Of a DNA stretch of 64,000 nt, positions 51,337-61,406 are shown piece by piece. Every line of letters begins with the position of its first letter. Position 1 is the first letter of the stretch. This DNA comes from Oceanisphaera psychrotolerans (GTDB taxonomy: Bacteria > Pseudomonadota > Gammaproteobacteria > Enterobacterales > Aeromonadaceae), in contig NZ_MDKE01000069.1 of the NCBI RefSeq assembly GCF_001870485.1, forward strand, positions 58,001 through 122,000, given 5' to 3'. Under the pieces are notes generated by a model. The model was not told where the DNA came from. It was given only the letters and a program-made list of their open reading frames with translations, and did not search any database. The translations under genes were made by a program, and so were the position numbers.

Positions 51337-52132
51337 AAGCCCGCTGTAATTCCCTCGCCATGTTAAAGTCGGATGCAAAACATCGCTCGCCGATTGCCGT
51401 CACCGGTACCACGCCCATCAGGGCATTGGTCAGCCAGACTTCATCGGCCGCCAGCAACCGGGGTAAATCGGCATCGACCATCGCCAGCCCTGTGCCCAGA
51501 TAATCAAGACACCAGGCGCGCAAGGTACCGCAAACGCCACCGCTCGACAAATCCGGGGTACAGACCCGATCGCCTTCGCGCCAGAACAGATTGGCGGTCA
51601 CCGCCTCCATCACCCGCCCCTCGCCGTCGAGTACCACGCCCTCGGGCCAGCCGTTCGCCTCCAGCTCCGCCTTGAGCAGCACCTGCTCCAGACGGTTCAC
51701 GGTTTTCAACCCCGCCAGCAAGGGACTCAGCCCCAGACGACCGGTGCACACGCCGATGGCGATGCCCTGCTCCCGCCATTGATAGTAATGCGCGGGAAAA
51801 GGCGAGCTGTTCAGCACCACTGTGGTGTTCCCGCAACCGGCGATGCCGTAGCCGCGGGCGCCGGGGCCCCGTATCAGGGTGATGCGCAGCACCTGATCGC
51901 TGCCATCCAGCGCCGCCTGCGCGTCGGCATAAAGCCGATTCCAGTCCGGCGCCGGCATCTGCAACCGACTGCAGGCATTCGCCAGACGCGCCTGGTGATA
52001 GGGCCAGTGGCACAAGCGGCCGGCTCTGGCGTGCAGGGTGCTAAAGTGCGCATCACCCAACTGCCAGCCCCGGCTCAGGGCCGCCGGCGATGCCGCGTCT
52101 GCAGTAATGGGGTCTGTGATAATGGTCTGCAT
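51320..52132 (-). CDS. pabC: Aminodeoxychorismate lyase
   Basis: 270 aa PLP fold-IV enzyme producing 4-aminobenzoate for folate. PLP Lys in LLAGLKTVNRLEQVLLKAE, GVVLDGEGRVMEAVTANLFW (phosphate loop), and GVCGTLRAWCLDYL. I start at MQTIITDP (52132); MIMQ at 52138 is also open. It lies 57 bp after fabF, separated by a terminator, in the widely conserved fabF-pabC-mltG order. Confidence 0.93.
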   Translation of the reverse strand: MQTIITDPITADAASPAALSRGWQLGDAHFSTLHARAGRLCHWPYHQARLANACSRLQMPAPDWNRLYADAQAALDGSDQVLRITLIRGPGARGYGIAGCGNTTVVLNSSPFPAHYYQWREQGIAIGVCTGRLGLSPLLAGLKTVNRLEQVLLKAELEANGWPEGVVLDGEGRVMEAVTANLFWREGDRVCTPDLSSGGVCGTLRAWCLDYLGTGLAMVDADLPRLLAADEVWLTNALMGVVPVTAIGERCFASDFNMARELQRAYEEKD

Positions 52133-52142
52133 GATCACCCAA

Positions 52143-52172
52143 TAAAAAAGCCCGGCGCTAGGGCCGGGCTTG
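52143..52172 (-). terminator. fabF terminator
   Basis: AAGCCCGGC-CCTAGC-GCCGGGCTTTTTTATT on the minus strand: a 9 bp stem, then a T-rich tail, 17 bp after the fabF stop and just ahead of pabC. Read-through or a second promoter must serve pabC. Confidence 0.93.
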
Positions 52173-52189
52173 GATTGGCCAAAAGGCCA

Positions 52190-53431
52190 TTATATGCGTT
52201 TGAAAATCAATGAGCCATTGGTGCCGCCAAAACCGAAGGAGTTGGACAGGGCATACTCGAACTGACCCTTTTTGGCCTGGTGTGGCACCAGATCCAGATC
52301 ACACTCATCATCCGGGTTATCCAGGTTGATGGTGGGCGGGGCTATCTGATCACGCAGTGCCAGCACGCTGATAATGGCTTCCACCGCGCCGGCGGCACCC
52401 AGCAGGTGACCGGTCATGGATTTGGTGGAGCTGACCATCAGCTTGTGGGCGTGATCGCCGAACACCTGTTTTACGCCGCGCAGCTCGGCCACATCACCCA
52501 GCGGGGTCGAGGTGCCGTGTGCGTTGACGTAACCGATAAGCTCGGGCGCGATGTCCGCATCCTTGATGGCATTGGCCATCGACTTGGCTGCACCGCTGCC
52601 ATCGGCGGGCGGTGCCGTCATGTGATGGGCATCGCCGCTCATGCCGAAACCAACCAGCTCGGCATAGATGGTGGCGCCACGGGCCTTGGCGTGTTCGTAC
52701 TCTTCGAGCATCATCACGCCGGCACCGTCGCCCAGCACAAAACCATCGCGCTCTTTGTCCCAGGGACGACTCGCCTTTTGCGGCTCGTCATTGCGCGTTG
52801 ACAATGCACGGGCGGCGGCAAAGCCACCCATCCCCATGGTAGTAGAGGCTTTTTCGGTGCCGCCTGCCAGCATGGCATCGGCGTCACCATAGGCAATCAT
52901 CCGCGCCGCCAGGCCGATGCTGTGAGTACCGGTGGTGCAGGCGGTGGTTGCAGCAATGTTGGGGCCGCGCAAGCCTCTCATGATCGAAAGATGACCGGAC
53001 ACCATGTTGATGATGGTGGACGGCACAAAAAACGGGCTGAGCTTGCGAGGACCACTGGCCATCAGGTTGGTGTGATTCTGTTCGATCAGTCCCAGACCAC
53101 CGATCCCGGAGCCAATGGACACACCAACACGGTCGGCATTAGCCTCGGTGATATCAAGGCCGGAATCAGCCATCGCCTGCAAGCCGGCAGCCACCCCGTA
53201 CTGGATGAACAAATCCATCTTACGGGCTTCTTTCTTGGCGATACCATGAGCTTCGGGATCGAAGTCCTTGATCAGGCCTGCGAATTTGGTGCTGTAATCG
53301 GTAGTATCAAAGTGCTCAATGTTACTGATGCCGCTTTGGCCTGCCAACAGGGCTTGCCAACTGGCATCGACCGAGTTACCGACAGGAGAGAGCATACCGA
53401 GGCCAGTCACCACGACTCTGCGTTTGGACAC
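52190..53431 (-). CDS. fabF: 3-oxoacyl-ACP synthase II
   Basis: 413 aa condensing enzyme elongating acyl-ACP, including palmitoleate to vaccenate. Catalytic Cys in [13 protein letters not shown], His in [11 protein letters not shown] and [12 protein letters not shown]. Start is GTG at 53431 with GGAG 8 bp upstream. Between it and acpP is a perfect 10 bp hairpin (53470-53493) that may keep acpP mRNA in excess. Confidence 0.97.
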   Translation of the reverse strand: MSKRRVVVTGLGMLSPVGNSVDASWQALLAGQSGISNIEHFDTTDYSTKFAGLIKDFDPEAHGIAKKEARKMDLFIQYGVAAGLQAMADSGLDITEANADRVGVSIGSGIGGLGLIEQNHTNLMASGPRKLSPFFVPSTIINMVSGHLSIMRGLRGPNIAATTACTTGTHSIGLAARMIAYGDADAMLAGGTEKASTTMGMGGFAAARALSTRNDEPQKASRPWDKERDGFVLGDGAGVMMLEEYEHAKARGATIYAELVGFGMSGDAHHMTAPPADGSGAAKSMANAIKDADIAPELIGYVNAHGTSTPLGDVAELRGVKQVFGDHAHKLMVSSTKSMTGHLLGAAGAVEAIISVLALRDQIAPPTINLDNPDDECDLDLVPHQAKKGQFEYALSNSFGFGGTNGSLIFKRI

Positions 53432-53469
53432 AGGAGCGTCTCCGAATGGGGGTTAAAACGGGGAAAGAA

Positions 53470-53493
53470 CCGAAGTGGCGATTGCCACTTCGG
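53470..53493 (-). terminator. acpP-fabF intercistronic hairpin
   Basis: CCGAAGTGGC-AATC-GCCACTTCGG on the minus strand followed by TTCTTTCCCC: perfect 10 bp stem, T-rich tail. Attenuator or mRNA stabiliser raising acpP over fabF. Confidence 0.85.
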
Positions 53494-53503
53494 TACAGGT
53501 TTA

Positions 53504-53740
53504 TTATTCCTGATTGGCGTTGATGTAATCAATCGCAGCTTTAACGGTAGTGATCTTTTCCGCTTCTTCGTCAGGAATCTCGGTGTCGAATTCTTCTTCC
53601 AGAGCCATTACCAGCTCAACAGTGTCCAGGGAGTCAGCGCCCAGATCATCAACGAAAGAGGCTTCGGATTTGACTTCGTCTTCCTTCACACCCAGTTGCT
53701 CGATAATGATTTTCTTTACGCGTTCTTCGATGTTGCTCAT
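53504..53740 (-). CDS. acpP: Acyl carrier protein
   Basis: 78 aa acidic protein carrying acyl chains on 4'-phosphopantetheine at Ser37 of [21 protein letters not shown]. Identical in layout to E. coli AcpP. AAGGAAA precedes the start by about 10 bp. The 158 bp upstream holds a FadR-like dyad (53827-53839). Flanked by fabG and fabF. Confidence 0.99.
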   Translation of the reverse strand: MSNIEERVKKIIIEQLGVKEDEVKSEASFVDDLGADSLDTVELVMALEEEFDTEIPDEEAEKITTVKAAIDYINANQE

Positions 53741-53826
53741 GACCAGTATTTTCCTTTAGAAATACGCAAGTGCGTGTCGTTGCGGTAGTGTATTAAATTA
53801 ACCGTAGTTTGCAAGACTATTTGAGT

Positions 53827-53839
53827 CTGGTCTAACCAG
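53827..53839. promoter_or_regulatory. FadR-like operator upstream of acpP
   Basis: CTGGTCTAACCAG is a 5-3-5 palindrome and matches the FadR core TGGTCNGACCA except for one base. It is about 87-99 bp ahead of the acpP start. Role inferred from FadR activation of fab genes in E. coli. Confidence 0.5.
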
Positions 53840-53898
53840 AAAAAATGCCAAAAATGCAGCAATTTCCGTCAAACAGCCACTAACTGCGGAGATTTTCA

Positions 53899-54633
53899 TC
53901 ACACCATGTACATGCCGCCATTTACGTGCAGCGTTTCACCAGTGATATAACCTGCCTCTTCCGACGCCAAAAAGGCCACGGCAGAAGCAATTTCTTTCGG
54001 GTCGCCCAAACGTTGTGCCGGAACCTGTGACAAGATAGCGGCTCGTTGTTCTTCATTCAATGCGCGTGTCATATCGGTTTCAATAAATCCGGGTGCCACC
54101 ACATTAACGGTAATGCCACGAGAAGCCACTTCCCGGCCCAGAGACTTGCTGAAACCAATCAATCCCGCCTTGGCAGCAGCATAGTTGGCCTGACCGGCAT
54201 TGCCCATGGTACCTACCACGGAGCCGATGGTCACGATGCGACCGTGACGTTTCTTCATCATGGCACGCAGTACCGCCTTGGACAGGCGGAACACCGAGGT
54301 CAGGTTGGTATCGAGAATATCCTGCCATTCGTCGTCTTTCATGCGCATCATCAAGTTATCGCGGGTGATGCCGGCATTGTTGACCAGAACATCGATGTCG
54401 CCATAACGCTGTTTGATGGTATCAAGCAGCTGATTCATGGACTCGGTATCGGTCACGTTCAGTACCAGACCGGCACCATTGTCGCCCAGATAAGCGCTGA
54501 TCGCCTCTGCACCCTTTTCGCTGGTGGCGGTACCGATAACGGTCGCCCCACGGCTGGCGAACAGCTCGGCGGTCGCCCGACCGATGCCCCGGCTGGCGCC
54601 GGTGACCAGTACCACTTTACCGGAAAAACTCAT
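53899..54633 (-). CDS. fabG: 3-oxoacyl-ACP reductase
   Basis: 244 aa short-chain dehydrogenase using NADPH. VTGASRGIGRA is the cofactor loop; catalytic Ser in TIGSVVGTMG and YAAAK (Tyr and Lys) follow. Start at MSFSGKVVLV with AAGGAG 6 bp upstream; a longer frame from 54714 has no such site. Follows fabD. Confidence 0.97.
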   Translation of the reverse strand: MSFSGKVVLVTGASRGIGRATAELFASRGATVIGTATSEKGAEAISAYLGDNGAGLVLNVTDTESMNQLLDTIKQRYGDIDVLVNNAGITRDNLMMRMKDDEWQDILDTNLTSVFRLSKAVLRAMMKKRHGRIVTIGSVVGTMGNAGQANYAAAKAGLIGFSKSLGREVASRGITVNVVAPGFIETDMTRALNEEQRAAILSQVPAQRLGDPKEIASAVAFLASEEAGYITGETLHVNGGMYMV

Positions 54634-54784
54634 AATGACTCCTTCGATTGTGCAAAGGGCTGGCAGAGTGCAGCACGCCGACACGCCATAAACCCTCCCT
54701 GGGGGCTCGGACATGCCGTTCCTGGCATGTCACGGTCGGCTTAGCTGTCACTCTGCCATCCCTCATCAATTCTGCGTTGTATAG

Positions 54785-55720
54785 TTAAGCCTGTACTGCC
54801 GCCAGTGCCTGCTGCAGGCTGGCGTCATCGTTGACGGCCAGGCCTTCAACCCGCTTGTCGATACGCTTGGCCAGGCCGGACAACACCTTGCCCGGACCCA
54901 CTTCCAGCGCCAGGGTCACGCCCTGCTCGACCATGGCTTCCACGGTTTCGGTCCAGCGTACCGGACTGTAGAGCTGGCGTACCAGCGCATCCTTGATGGC
55001 CGCCGCCGAAGTTTCCATCCTGACGTCCACATTGTTGATCACCGGAACCACCGGCTCGTTGAACGTCATGCCGGCCAGGGTCTGCTCCAGCTGCTCCGCC
55101 GCAGGGCGCATCAGCGCACAGTGAGAGGGGACGCTGACCGGCAGCGGCAAGGCACGCTTGGCGCCGCTTGCTTTCATCAGCACATTGGCCCGCTCTACCG
55201 CCGCCTTGTTACCGGCGATCACCACCTGTCCGGGTGAATTGAAATTCACCGCCGACACCACTTCCCCCTCTTCTGCCTTGGCGCAGTTGGCGATAATGGT
55301 GTCGTTGTCCAGACCGATGATGGCGGACATGGCACCGGTACCCTCGGGTACGGCTTCCTGCATCAGCTGACCACGCAGCTCGACCAGCTTGACGCCGTCG
55401 GCCAGGCTCAGCACACCGGCACAGACCAGCGCCGAGTATTCGCCCAGGCTGTGTCCGGCCATCACCGCAGGCGCAGCGCCACCCTGTTGCTGCCACAGGC
55501 GCCACAGGGCAACCGAGGCGGTCAGCAGGGCGGGTTGAGTACGCCAGGTCTTGTTCAGCTCTTCGGCCGGACCATTGAGCACCAGTTCGGCCAGGTCGTA
55601 ACCCAGCGCGGAGGACGCCTCGGCAAAGGCCTGTTTCACAATATCATGCTCGGTCAGCACGCCCGCAAGCATGCCCACCGCCTGAGATCCCTGTCCGGGA
55701 AAGGTAATGGCAAATGTCAT
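54785..55720 (-). CDS. fabD: Malonyl-CoA:ACP transacylase
   Basis: 311 aa transacylase loading malonyl units on ACP. Nucleophile Ser in GHSLGEYSAL (S91), catalytic His in VPSHCALM, PGQGSQ at the N-terminus, and NVDVRMET near the end. AAGGAC precedes the start by 7-8 bp. The fabD-fabG gap is 151 bp, somewhat wide for an operon. Confidence 0.98.
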   Translation of the reverse strand: MTFAITFPGQGSQAVGMLAGVLTEHDIVKQAFAEASSALGYDLAELVLNGPAEELNKTWRTQPALLTASVALWRLWQQQGGAAPAVMAGHSLGEYSALVCAGVLSLADGVKLVELRGQLMQEAVPEGTGAMSAIIGLDNDTIIANCAKAEEGEVVSAVNFNSPGQVVIAGNKAAVERANVLMKASGAKRALPLPVSVPSHCALMRPAAEQLEQTLAGMTFNEPVVPVINNVDVRMETSAAAIKDALVRQLYSPVRWTETVEAMVEQGVTLALEVGPGKVLSGLAKRIDKRVEGLAVNDDASLQQALAAVQA

Positions 55721-55769
55721 TGTTTGTCCTTGTTTAAAAACGTATCAGTCTTTAAAAACGAAACTGTCT

Positions 55770-56729
55770 TCAGAAGCGAACCAGGGCCGAGCCCCAGGCG
55801 AAACCGCCACCGAAGGCCTCCAGCAGCACCAGCTGACCGCGCTGAATGCGCCCGTCACGAACGCCTTCGTCGAGGGCGATGGGCACGCTGGCCGCCGAGG
55901 TGTTGCCGTGCCGGTCCAGCGTCAGGATCACCCGTTCCATTGGCATATTCAGCTTGCGCGCGGTGGCATTGATAATACGGTAATTTGCCTGGTGCGGCAC
56001 CAGCCAGTCCAGTTCGGACTTGTCGATACCATTGGCGTCCAGTGTCTGGGTCACGATTTCACTCAGGCGCGAAACCGCCACCTTGAACACCTCGTTCCCC
56101 TTCATGCTCATGTAGGCATCCATCTCGCCACCGCTGACTCCGCGCTGACGCTGGGGCAGCTTGAGCAGCTCGCCGTAACGGCCGTCGGCATGCAGATGGG
56201 TGGACAGAATGCCCGGCTGCTCGCTGGCCCCCAGTACCACGGCACCGGCACCGTCACCGAAGAGGATGATGGTGGATCTGTCGCCCGGTTCGCACATGCG
56301 TGACAGCGCGTCGGCGCCAATCACCAGCACATGGCGGGCCTGGCCGCCGCGGATAAACTGATCCGCCACGCTCAGCGCGTAGCTGAAACCCGCACAGGCG
56401 GCGGCGATATCGAACGCCGGGATCCCGGGCACATCGAGCATGGCCTGTACTTCACAGGCGGCGGCCGGAAAGGCGTTATCGCCACTGGTGGTAGCCAGTA
56501 CTATCATGTCCAGCTGCTGCGCGTCGATACCGGCAGCTTCCAGCGCACGCAGGGCGGCGCCATAAGACATGGTGGCGACGGTTTCTCCCGCCCCGGCGAT
56601 ACGGCGCTCCCGGATACCGGTACGCTCGACAATCCAGTCATTGCTGGTTTCTACCATTTGTTCCAGGTCGGCATTGGTACGTACCGCTTCAGGCAGGTAG
56701 CTGCCAGTTCCCAATATTCTACTGTTCAT
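55770..56729 (-). CDS. fabH: 3-oxoacyl-ACP synthase III
   Basis: 319 aa initiating condensing enzyme (acetyl-CoA plus malonyl-ACP). Cys112 in ACAGFSYAL, His in VPHQANYRI, Asn in [10 protein letters not shown]. Sits 5 bp after plsX and 49 bp before fabD. Confidence 0.98.
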   Translation of the reverse strand: MNSRILGTGSYLPEAVRTNADLEQMVETSNDWIVERTGIRERRIAGAGETVATMSYGAALRALEAAGIDAQQLDMIVLATTSGDNAFPAAACEVQAMLDVPGIPAFDIAAACAGFSYALSVADQFIRGGQARHVLVIGADALSRMCEPGDRSTIILFGDGAGAVVLGASEQPGILSTHLHADGRYGELLKLPQRQRGVSGGEMDAYMSMKGNEVFKVAVSRLSEIVTQTLDANGIDKSELDWLVPHQANYRIINATARKLNMPMERVILTLDRHGNTSAASVPIALDEGVRDGRIQRGQLVLLEAFGGGFAWGSALVRF

Positions 56730-56734
56730 AGGCG

Positions 56735-57745
56735 TTATCTTGCGTGACTGTCCCGTGGGGCAGTGTCAAAACGATGCGCGATGCTCGCGGGCAGGTCATG
56801 TTCAATTTCGGAAACGGCCTGCAAGATCGCATTTAAGAAGGCAGGTGAGCCGGCACTCCCGTGGCTTTTGACCACACTGGCGCGCAATCCTATCAGACTT
56901 GCGCCGTTATACTGGTCGGGGTTCAGATGGGAAAGCCGTTTTTTTAACCAAAAAGTCAGTATTTTACTTAAAAAACCACGTTGCTGCCGTTGTCCGAGCA
57001 ACAATCGCGCTACCCCTTCACTGGTTTTCAGCGCCACATTGCCGACGAAACCATCACAGACGACCACATCGGCCTGGCCGGAGAACAGATCGTCCCCCTC
57101 GATATAACCACTGTAGTGTAACGCGTCCACCTGTTGTAAACGCAGCCCGGCTTCACGTACTGCCTCATTGCCCTTGTTGGCTTCGGCGCCGACATTGAGC
57201 AGGGCGATACGAGGATGGCTGATATTCAGGATATGTCGTGCCGCCTGCTCACCCATCAGGGCAAACTGGACCAGTTGCTCGGCCCCGCAGTTGAGATTGG
57301 CCCCCACATCCAGCAGCAGTGCATGGCCCCCACCGGTCTGCGGCAATCGGGTGATCAGGGCGGGCCTGTCCACTCCGGGCAAGGTACTGAGCGTTTTCAT
57401 TGCCATCGCCATCAGCGCACCGGTATTACCGGCACTGACGCAGGCACGGGCCTGACCGGATGCCAGGGCATCCAGCGCTCGCCGCATGGAGGAATCGGTC
57501 AGATGACGCAGAGCATAAGCTGCTTTATGTTCATTACCCACCTGCTGGCTGCAAAACTGTACCCGTACTCGGGTATGGGATGCTAGCCGAAAGCGGCGTA
57601 ACCAGGGGGACAGCTCAGTTTGTGAACCAAACAGAACCAGATTGAGCTCAGGCAGAAGCGACAGTGCCTGCACGGCGGCAGGCACTGTAACGGGAGGGCC
57701 ATAATCGCCCCCCATCATATCTAACGCAACGGTCAGCTGCGACAA
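56735..57745 (-). CDS. plsX: Phosphate acyltransferase PlsX
   Basis: 336 aa enzyme making acyl-phosphate from acyl-ACP for glycerolipid synthesis. Start [13 protein letters not shown], then [54 protein letters not shown] and SHGSA near the C-terminus. 10 bp after rpmF, the universal rpmF-plsX pair. Confidence 0.98.
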   Translation of the reverse strand: MSQLTVALDMMGGDYGPPVTVPAAVQALSLLPELNLVLFGSQTELSPWLRRFRLASHTRVRVQFCSQQVGNEHKAAYALRHLTDSSMRRALDALASGQARACVSAGNTGALMAMAMKTLSTLPGVDRPALITRLPQTGGGHALLLDVGANLNCGAEQLVQFALMGEQAARHILNISHPRIALLNVGAEANKGNEAVREAGLRLQQVDALHYSGYIEGDDLFSGQADVVVCDGFVGNVALKTSEGVARLLLGQRQQRGFLSKILTFWLKKRLSHLNPDQYNGASLIGLRASVVKSHGSAGSPAFLNAILQAVSEIEHDLPASIAHRFDTAPRDSHAR

Positions 57746-57755
57746 AAGGCAACCC

Positions 57756-57926
57756 TTACTTGGCGATTACCTTTTTACCACGGTAGAAGCCATCGGCAGT
57801 CACGTGGTGACGACGATGAAGTTCACCGGTGGTTTGGTCCACAGACAGAGCAGCAGTGCTCAGTGCATCGTGTGAACGACGCATGCCACGTCTGGAACGG
57901 GTTTTACGGTTCTGTTGTACGGCCAT
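57756..57926 (-). CDS. rpmF: 50S ribosomal protein L32
   Basis: 56 aa basic protein: [56 protein letters not shown]. The full-length E. coli type. The zinc cysteines of some L32 versions are absent, as in other gammaproteobacteria. Lies between yceD (21 bp) and plsX (10 bp). Confidence 0.98.
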   Translation of the reverse strand: MAVQQNRKTRSRRGMRRSHDALSTAALSVDQTTGELHRRHHVTADGFYRGKKVIAK

Positions 57927-57947
57927 TTGACCTCACTCCTAAATCAG

Positions 57948-58469
57948 TTATTTACGTTTCAACTCTTCCAGAATCGCAAAAGGATTCGGACGCTCATCGG
58001 TGGTGGGAATATCACCAAAGCTCAGATCGTACCGGCCTTCGGCACAGTGCTCATTTTCATGAGTCGGCACCAGTGGCAGGTTGAGGATGATTTCATCCTC
58101 TACGAGCTGAACCAGATTGATTTCGCCTACTTCATCCACTTCAACAGTGTCGTAGTCTTCCGGCAACTCAGGCACCTCTGCGTCTGGACGCAGCGGTGTG
58201 TATGTAAACTCGGACTCTATAGTGGTATCAAACAGCTCATTGCATCTTTGGCACTGGAGCGACACTTGTGCACGGGCCTGGCCCGACATCACGCGTAGCC
58301 CCTGGGCATCTGTACCAAAGCTCAGAGAAACGTCAATATCACCATGGATACCTTGGGTTGACTCCGCCAGTCTGGGCATCAGAGCTGCGACGTAGGCGCC
58401 TTGATAATCGAGGCGTTTCTGCGCGCAGCGAGCGGGTTCAACCTTAATGGGCAACTTTACCTTTTCCAT
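57948..58469 (-). CDS. yceD: YceD family protein (DUF177)
   Basis: 173 aa protein of the DUF177/YceD family, linked with 23S rRNA metabolism and conserved ahead of rpmF. VSLQCQRCNELFDTTIES carries the two family cysteines, and FTYTPLRPDAEVPELPEDYDTVEVDEVGEINLVQLVEDEIIL is the acidic core. First gene of the plsX/fab group, divergent from maf as in E. coli. Confidence 0.95.
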   Translation of the reverse strand: MEKVKLPIKVEPARCAQKRLDYQGAYVAALMPRLAESTQGIHGDIDVSLSFGTDAQGLRVMSGQARAQVSLQCQRCNELFDTTIESEFTYTPLRPDAEVPELPEDYDTVEVDEVGEINLVQLVEDEIILNLPLVPTHENEHCAEGRYDLSFGDIPTTDERPNPFAILEELKRK

Positions 58470-58649
58470 AAGGCGCGCATATTATAGCGACAGGTCACTG
58501 GAGTCAAAGGGAAAAGTGCTCCGGCGTACAATAACGGCCCCGTTGTCTGAACCACCACGGGTCCTTTCCACCGTCACCGGCAAGACGTCATCGGTCTGAG
58601 GGCTTACAATGGCGCACCTTTATTATTATTGACACAGAGCGACCCGACC

Positions 58650-59227
58650 ATGGCCGAACTCATTCTCGCCTCCTCTTCCCCTTATCGCCAACAGCTGTTG
58701 CACAAGCTGGGGCTGCGCTTTCGGAGCATCAGCCCCGACATCGACGAAACGCCCCTGCCCGGCGAGCCGCGCCGGCACTGGTGTTACGCCTGGCAGAACA
58801 GAAGGCCCGTGCGGTAGCCTCAGTCTGCTCCCGTGGATTGATCATTGGTTCGGATCAGGTCTGCGTCAACCAAGAACGCATCCTCGGCAAGCCCGTCAGC
58901 CGGGAGCGCGCCCGGGACCAGCTGTTGGCCGCCAGTGGCCGGCGCCTCACCTTTTATACCGGTCTGACGGTACTCGACGCGGCCAGTGGCACCCAGCACT
59001 CGCTGGTGGAGCCTTTCTCGGTGGTGTTTCGTCCCTTGAGCGAGGCACAAATCGAACGCTACCTGGACAAGGAGCCGGCGCTGGACTGTGCCGGTGCCTT
59101 TAAATGCGAGGGACTCGGCATCAGCCTGTTTGAACGGATGGAAGGACGAGACCCCAACAGCCTGGTCGGACTGCCGCTGATCGCCCTGGTGGAGCTGTTG
59201 AGCCGCTTCGGGGTAGAAGTCCCTTGA
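58650..59227 (+). CDS. yceF: Maf family nucleotide pyrophosphatase YceF, frameshifted
   Basis: Maf-type house-cleaning NTPase. Start [22 protein letters not shown] with the SSSPYR motif and [11 protein letters not shown], then the sense moves to the next frame near 58765-58783: [41 protein letters not shown] and [27 protein letters not shown], the last two typical of YceF (m7GTP specific). Restoring one base gives about 192 aa. Both halves are well preserved, so an indel error is likelier than decay. Divergent from yceD. Confidence 0.92.
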
Positions 59228-59340
59228 AAATACAGCGGTAACCTAAGCGTTAAGCTGGAACCAGCCCGAGCCACTCGCGGGTTTGTTTGCCCATGCCCGT
59301 CTGGTGTATGGGAACGACAATAAAATATCGGACGAAGCGC

Positions 59341-59415
59341 TTTTGTAGGCCCCGTTTCAACGGACAATCCCATTCTCTATGGCAGGATCGCCCGAATGAA
59401 TTCGGGCCTACAAAA
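59341..59415. repeat. REP/BIME-like palindromic element
   Basis: TTTTGTAGGCCC (59341-59352) and GGGCCTACAAAA (59404-59415) are perfect complements; inside is CCCGAAT-GA-ATTCGGG. The whole 75 bp can fold as a cruciform in the 258 bp between convergent yceF and the HAD gene. Palindromes with this GTAGGCCCGAATTC core are intergenic repeats in related genomes. Confidence 0.8.
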
Positions 59416-59485
59416 ACATCAGGTATAGGTAAACTGAAGCCAACTGCTGTTAGTCTCCAGTCCCTACTCCCCAATCACCGTTGTT

Positions 59486-60127
59486 TTACAGCCAGTTCGG
59501 AAGCTGGCGGATATCATCGATCAGCGTTAACGGAGTATGTTGGCATAACTTGGTGCTATCATGGACACCATAGGTGACACCTATTCTGTCCATGCCAATG
59601 GCTTCGGCCATCGCCAGATCGTAACTCGAGTCCCCCACCATCACCGCCTCTGCCGGGTCGAGTTTCAGCTCGTCCAGGATCTGTTCCAGCATCAACGGAT
59701 GCGGCTTGGACTGCGCCTGATCCGCTCCGCGCAAGGCATGGAAGTAGTCGCCGAGCCGGGTTTCTGCCAGCACCCGATCCAACCCTACCCGCTGCTTGCC
59801 GGTGGCCACTGCCAGCCGGTAGCCATTGCCATGCAGACCCTTGATGGTATCGGCGGCACCGGCAAACAAGGGAGACGGCGTTTCGTTCAGCTCGAGATAA
59901 TGACGACGATATGCCGCAAACATGGCCGCTTCTTCCTCTGCGGTCAGAGAACCGAACAACAGTGGAAAGGCCTTGTGCAGACTGAGGCCGATAATGTCGC
60001 GCACCGCCTCCGCCGTGGGAACCCGCAAGGCACAGTCCAGAGCAGCCCCCTGCATGGAAGACACGATGCGTGCCACCGAGTCCATCAGGGTGCCATCCCA
60101 GTCGAAAATCACCAGTTGATATTTCAT
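59486..60127 (-). CDS. HAD-IA family hydrolase (phosphoglycolate phosphatase-like)
   Basis: 213 aa HAD phosphatase: motif [11 protein letters not shown], motif II VATGKQ, motif III with Lys ([11 protein letters not shown]), motif [11 protein letters not shown]. Helical cap typical of class IA. Overlaps rluC by 4 bp, a conserved pair in Aeromonas and Vibrio-type genomes. Substrate not determined. Confidence 0.93.
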   Translation of the reverse strand: MKYQLVIFDWDGTLMDSVARIVSSMQGAALDCALRVPTAEAVRDIIGLSLHKAFPLLFGSLTAEEEAAMFAAYRRHYLELNETPSPLFAGAADTIKGLHGNGYRLAVATGKQRVGLDRVLAETRLGDYFHALRGADQAQSKPHPLMLEQILDELKLDPAEAVMVGDSSYDLAMAEAIGMDRIGVTYGVHDSTKLCQHTPLTLIDDIRQLPNWL

Positions 60128-61074
60128 GATTGCGCCATCCGTGTCAGCAGCTTTTTCAGCGCCGGCTCCAGGGGAGCTTCCAGTACCATGTTCTGCTCTT
60201 GCCCCGGGTGGAAGAAGCGGATCCGACAGGCATGCAAAAACAGCCGTTTCAGGCCCATGCCCTGCATTTTTTCATCAAACTGCTGATCACCGTATTTATT
60301 ATCGCCCGCAATGGGATGCCCCGCATGCAGGGTATGCACCCGGATCTGATGGGTACGTCCGGTCACCGGGCTGCATTCCACCAGCGTCGCCTGGGCAAAC
60401 TTCTGCACAATGCGAAAACGGGTTTCGGAAGGTTTGCCTTCCTTATCTACCCGCACCACTCGCTCACCCGAAGACAGCTCGTTCTTCTTAAGCGGTGCGT
60501 TCACCACCTTCTGGTGCGGCTGCCACTGGCCGCGCACCAGTGCCAGATAATGCTTGTCCATGGTTTTTTCACGCAGTTGCTCGTGCAGGCTGCGCAACAT
60601 GCTGCGCTTCTTCGCCACCAGCAGAATACCGGAGGTATCCCGATCCAGACGATGCACCAGTTCCAGAAACCGCGCTTCGGGCCTCAGTGCCCGCAGGCCC
60701 TCGATCACGCCAAAACTCAGGCCACTGCCACCGTGCACCGCGATGCCCGACGGCTTGTTCAGTACGATCAACGCATCATCTTCATAGAGGATGGCGTTGT
60801 CGAGCGCCTGTACCTGGTTCAGTTTGGCCGAAGGCAGGCTGTCATCCCGCTCCGCTACCCGCACCGGTGGCACCCGGATCACATCGCCGGCCAGCAGTTT
60901 GTATTCCGGTTTTATACGCTTCTTGTTAACCCTTACCTCGCCTTTGCGCAGAATTCGATAAATCAGGCTTTTGGGAACGCCTTTGAGCTGAGTCCGTAAA
61001 AAATTGTCGATGCGCTGCCCTTCATGCTCAGCCTCTATGGTGAGCAGACGCACTGTGTGTTGTTCTTGTTTCAT
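60124..61074 (-). CDS. rluC: 23S rRNA pseudouridine synthase RluC (955/2504/2580)
   Basis: 316 aa pseudouridine synthase. N-terminal S4 domain ([34 protein letters not shown]), catalytic Asp in [17 protein letters not shown], and [25 protein letters not shown] start at [11 protein letters not shown]; an earlier frame to 61191 would cover the rne promoter. Divergent from rne, the E. coli arrangement. Confidence 0.96.
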   Translation of the reverse strand: MKQEQHTVRLLTIEAEHEGQRIDNFLRTQLKGVPKSLIYRILRKGEVRVNKKRIKPEYKLLAGDVIRVPPVRVAERDDSLPSAKLNQVQALDNAILYEDDALIVLNKPSGIAVHGGSGLSFGVIEGLRALRPEARFLELVHRLDRDTSGILLVAKKRSMLRSLHEQLREKTMDKHYLALVRGQWQPHQKVVNAPLKKNELSSGERVVRVDKEGKPSETRFRIVQKFAQATLVECSPVTGRTHQIRVHTLHAGHPIAGDNKYGDQQFDEKMQGMGLKRLFLHACRIRFFHPGQEQNMVLEAPLEPALKKLLTRMAQS

Positions 61075-61124
61075 GGCCGCCATTCTAACATCAGCCGCTC
61101 CCCTTTTGCTGTAAAAAAGGCGTC

Positions 61125-61154
61125 TTGCTAAGGTTGTAGTTAAAGTGTGATAAT
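61125..61154 (+). promoter_or_regulatory. rne promoter
   Basis: TTGCTA (61125-61130), 18 bp, GATAAT (61149-61154), upstream of a long leader and divergent from rluC. Good sigma-70 match. Confidence 0.65.
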
Positions 61155-61160
61155 GACTCC

Positions 61161-61406
61161 GTTTTTCGTGCTTTCCGGGATCGGTGAGCACAGCCTGAAC
61201 ACCCTTGGTTTTCCGTCTTGTTCGCGACCTTTGGGCTCCCCCTTAACGTGAAAGACACCTGAATATGCGCCTCATGCGTACCCAGCCGGGAGGCTGTATC
61301 CCTTACGCTCACAGACTCGAGGCCGGTGTCCGTCGGAATAACACGGCCGAACCAGGGAATACCAACACTGTAGAAACAGTTAAATACTTAAAATAAAGAG
61401 TACTCA
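61161..61406 (+). ncRNA. rne 5' leader (rne5-type autoregulatory element)
   Basis: About 245 nt leader in front of rne. GCGTACCCAGCCGGGAGGCT then GTATCCC...CTCACAGACTCGAGG resemble the hairpins of the gammaproteobacterial rne 5' UTR through which RNase E lowers its own mRNA. The start of transcription is inferred from the promoter. Confidence 0.65.
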
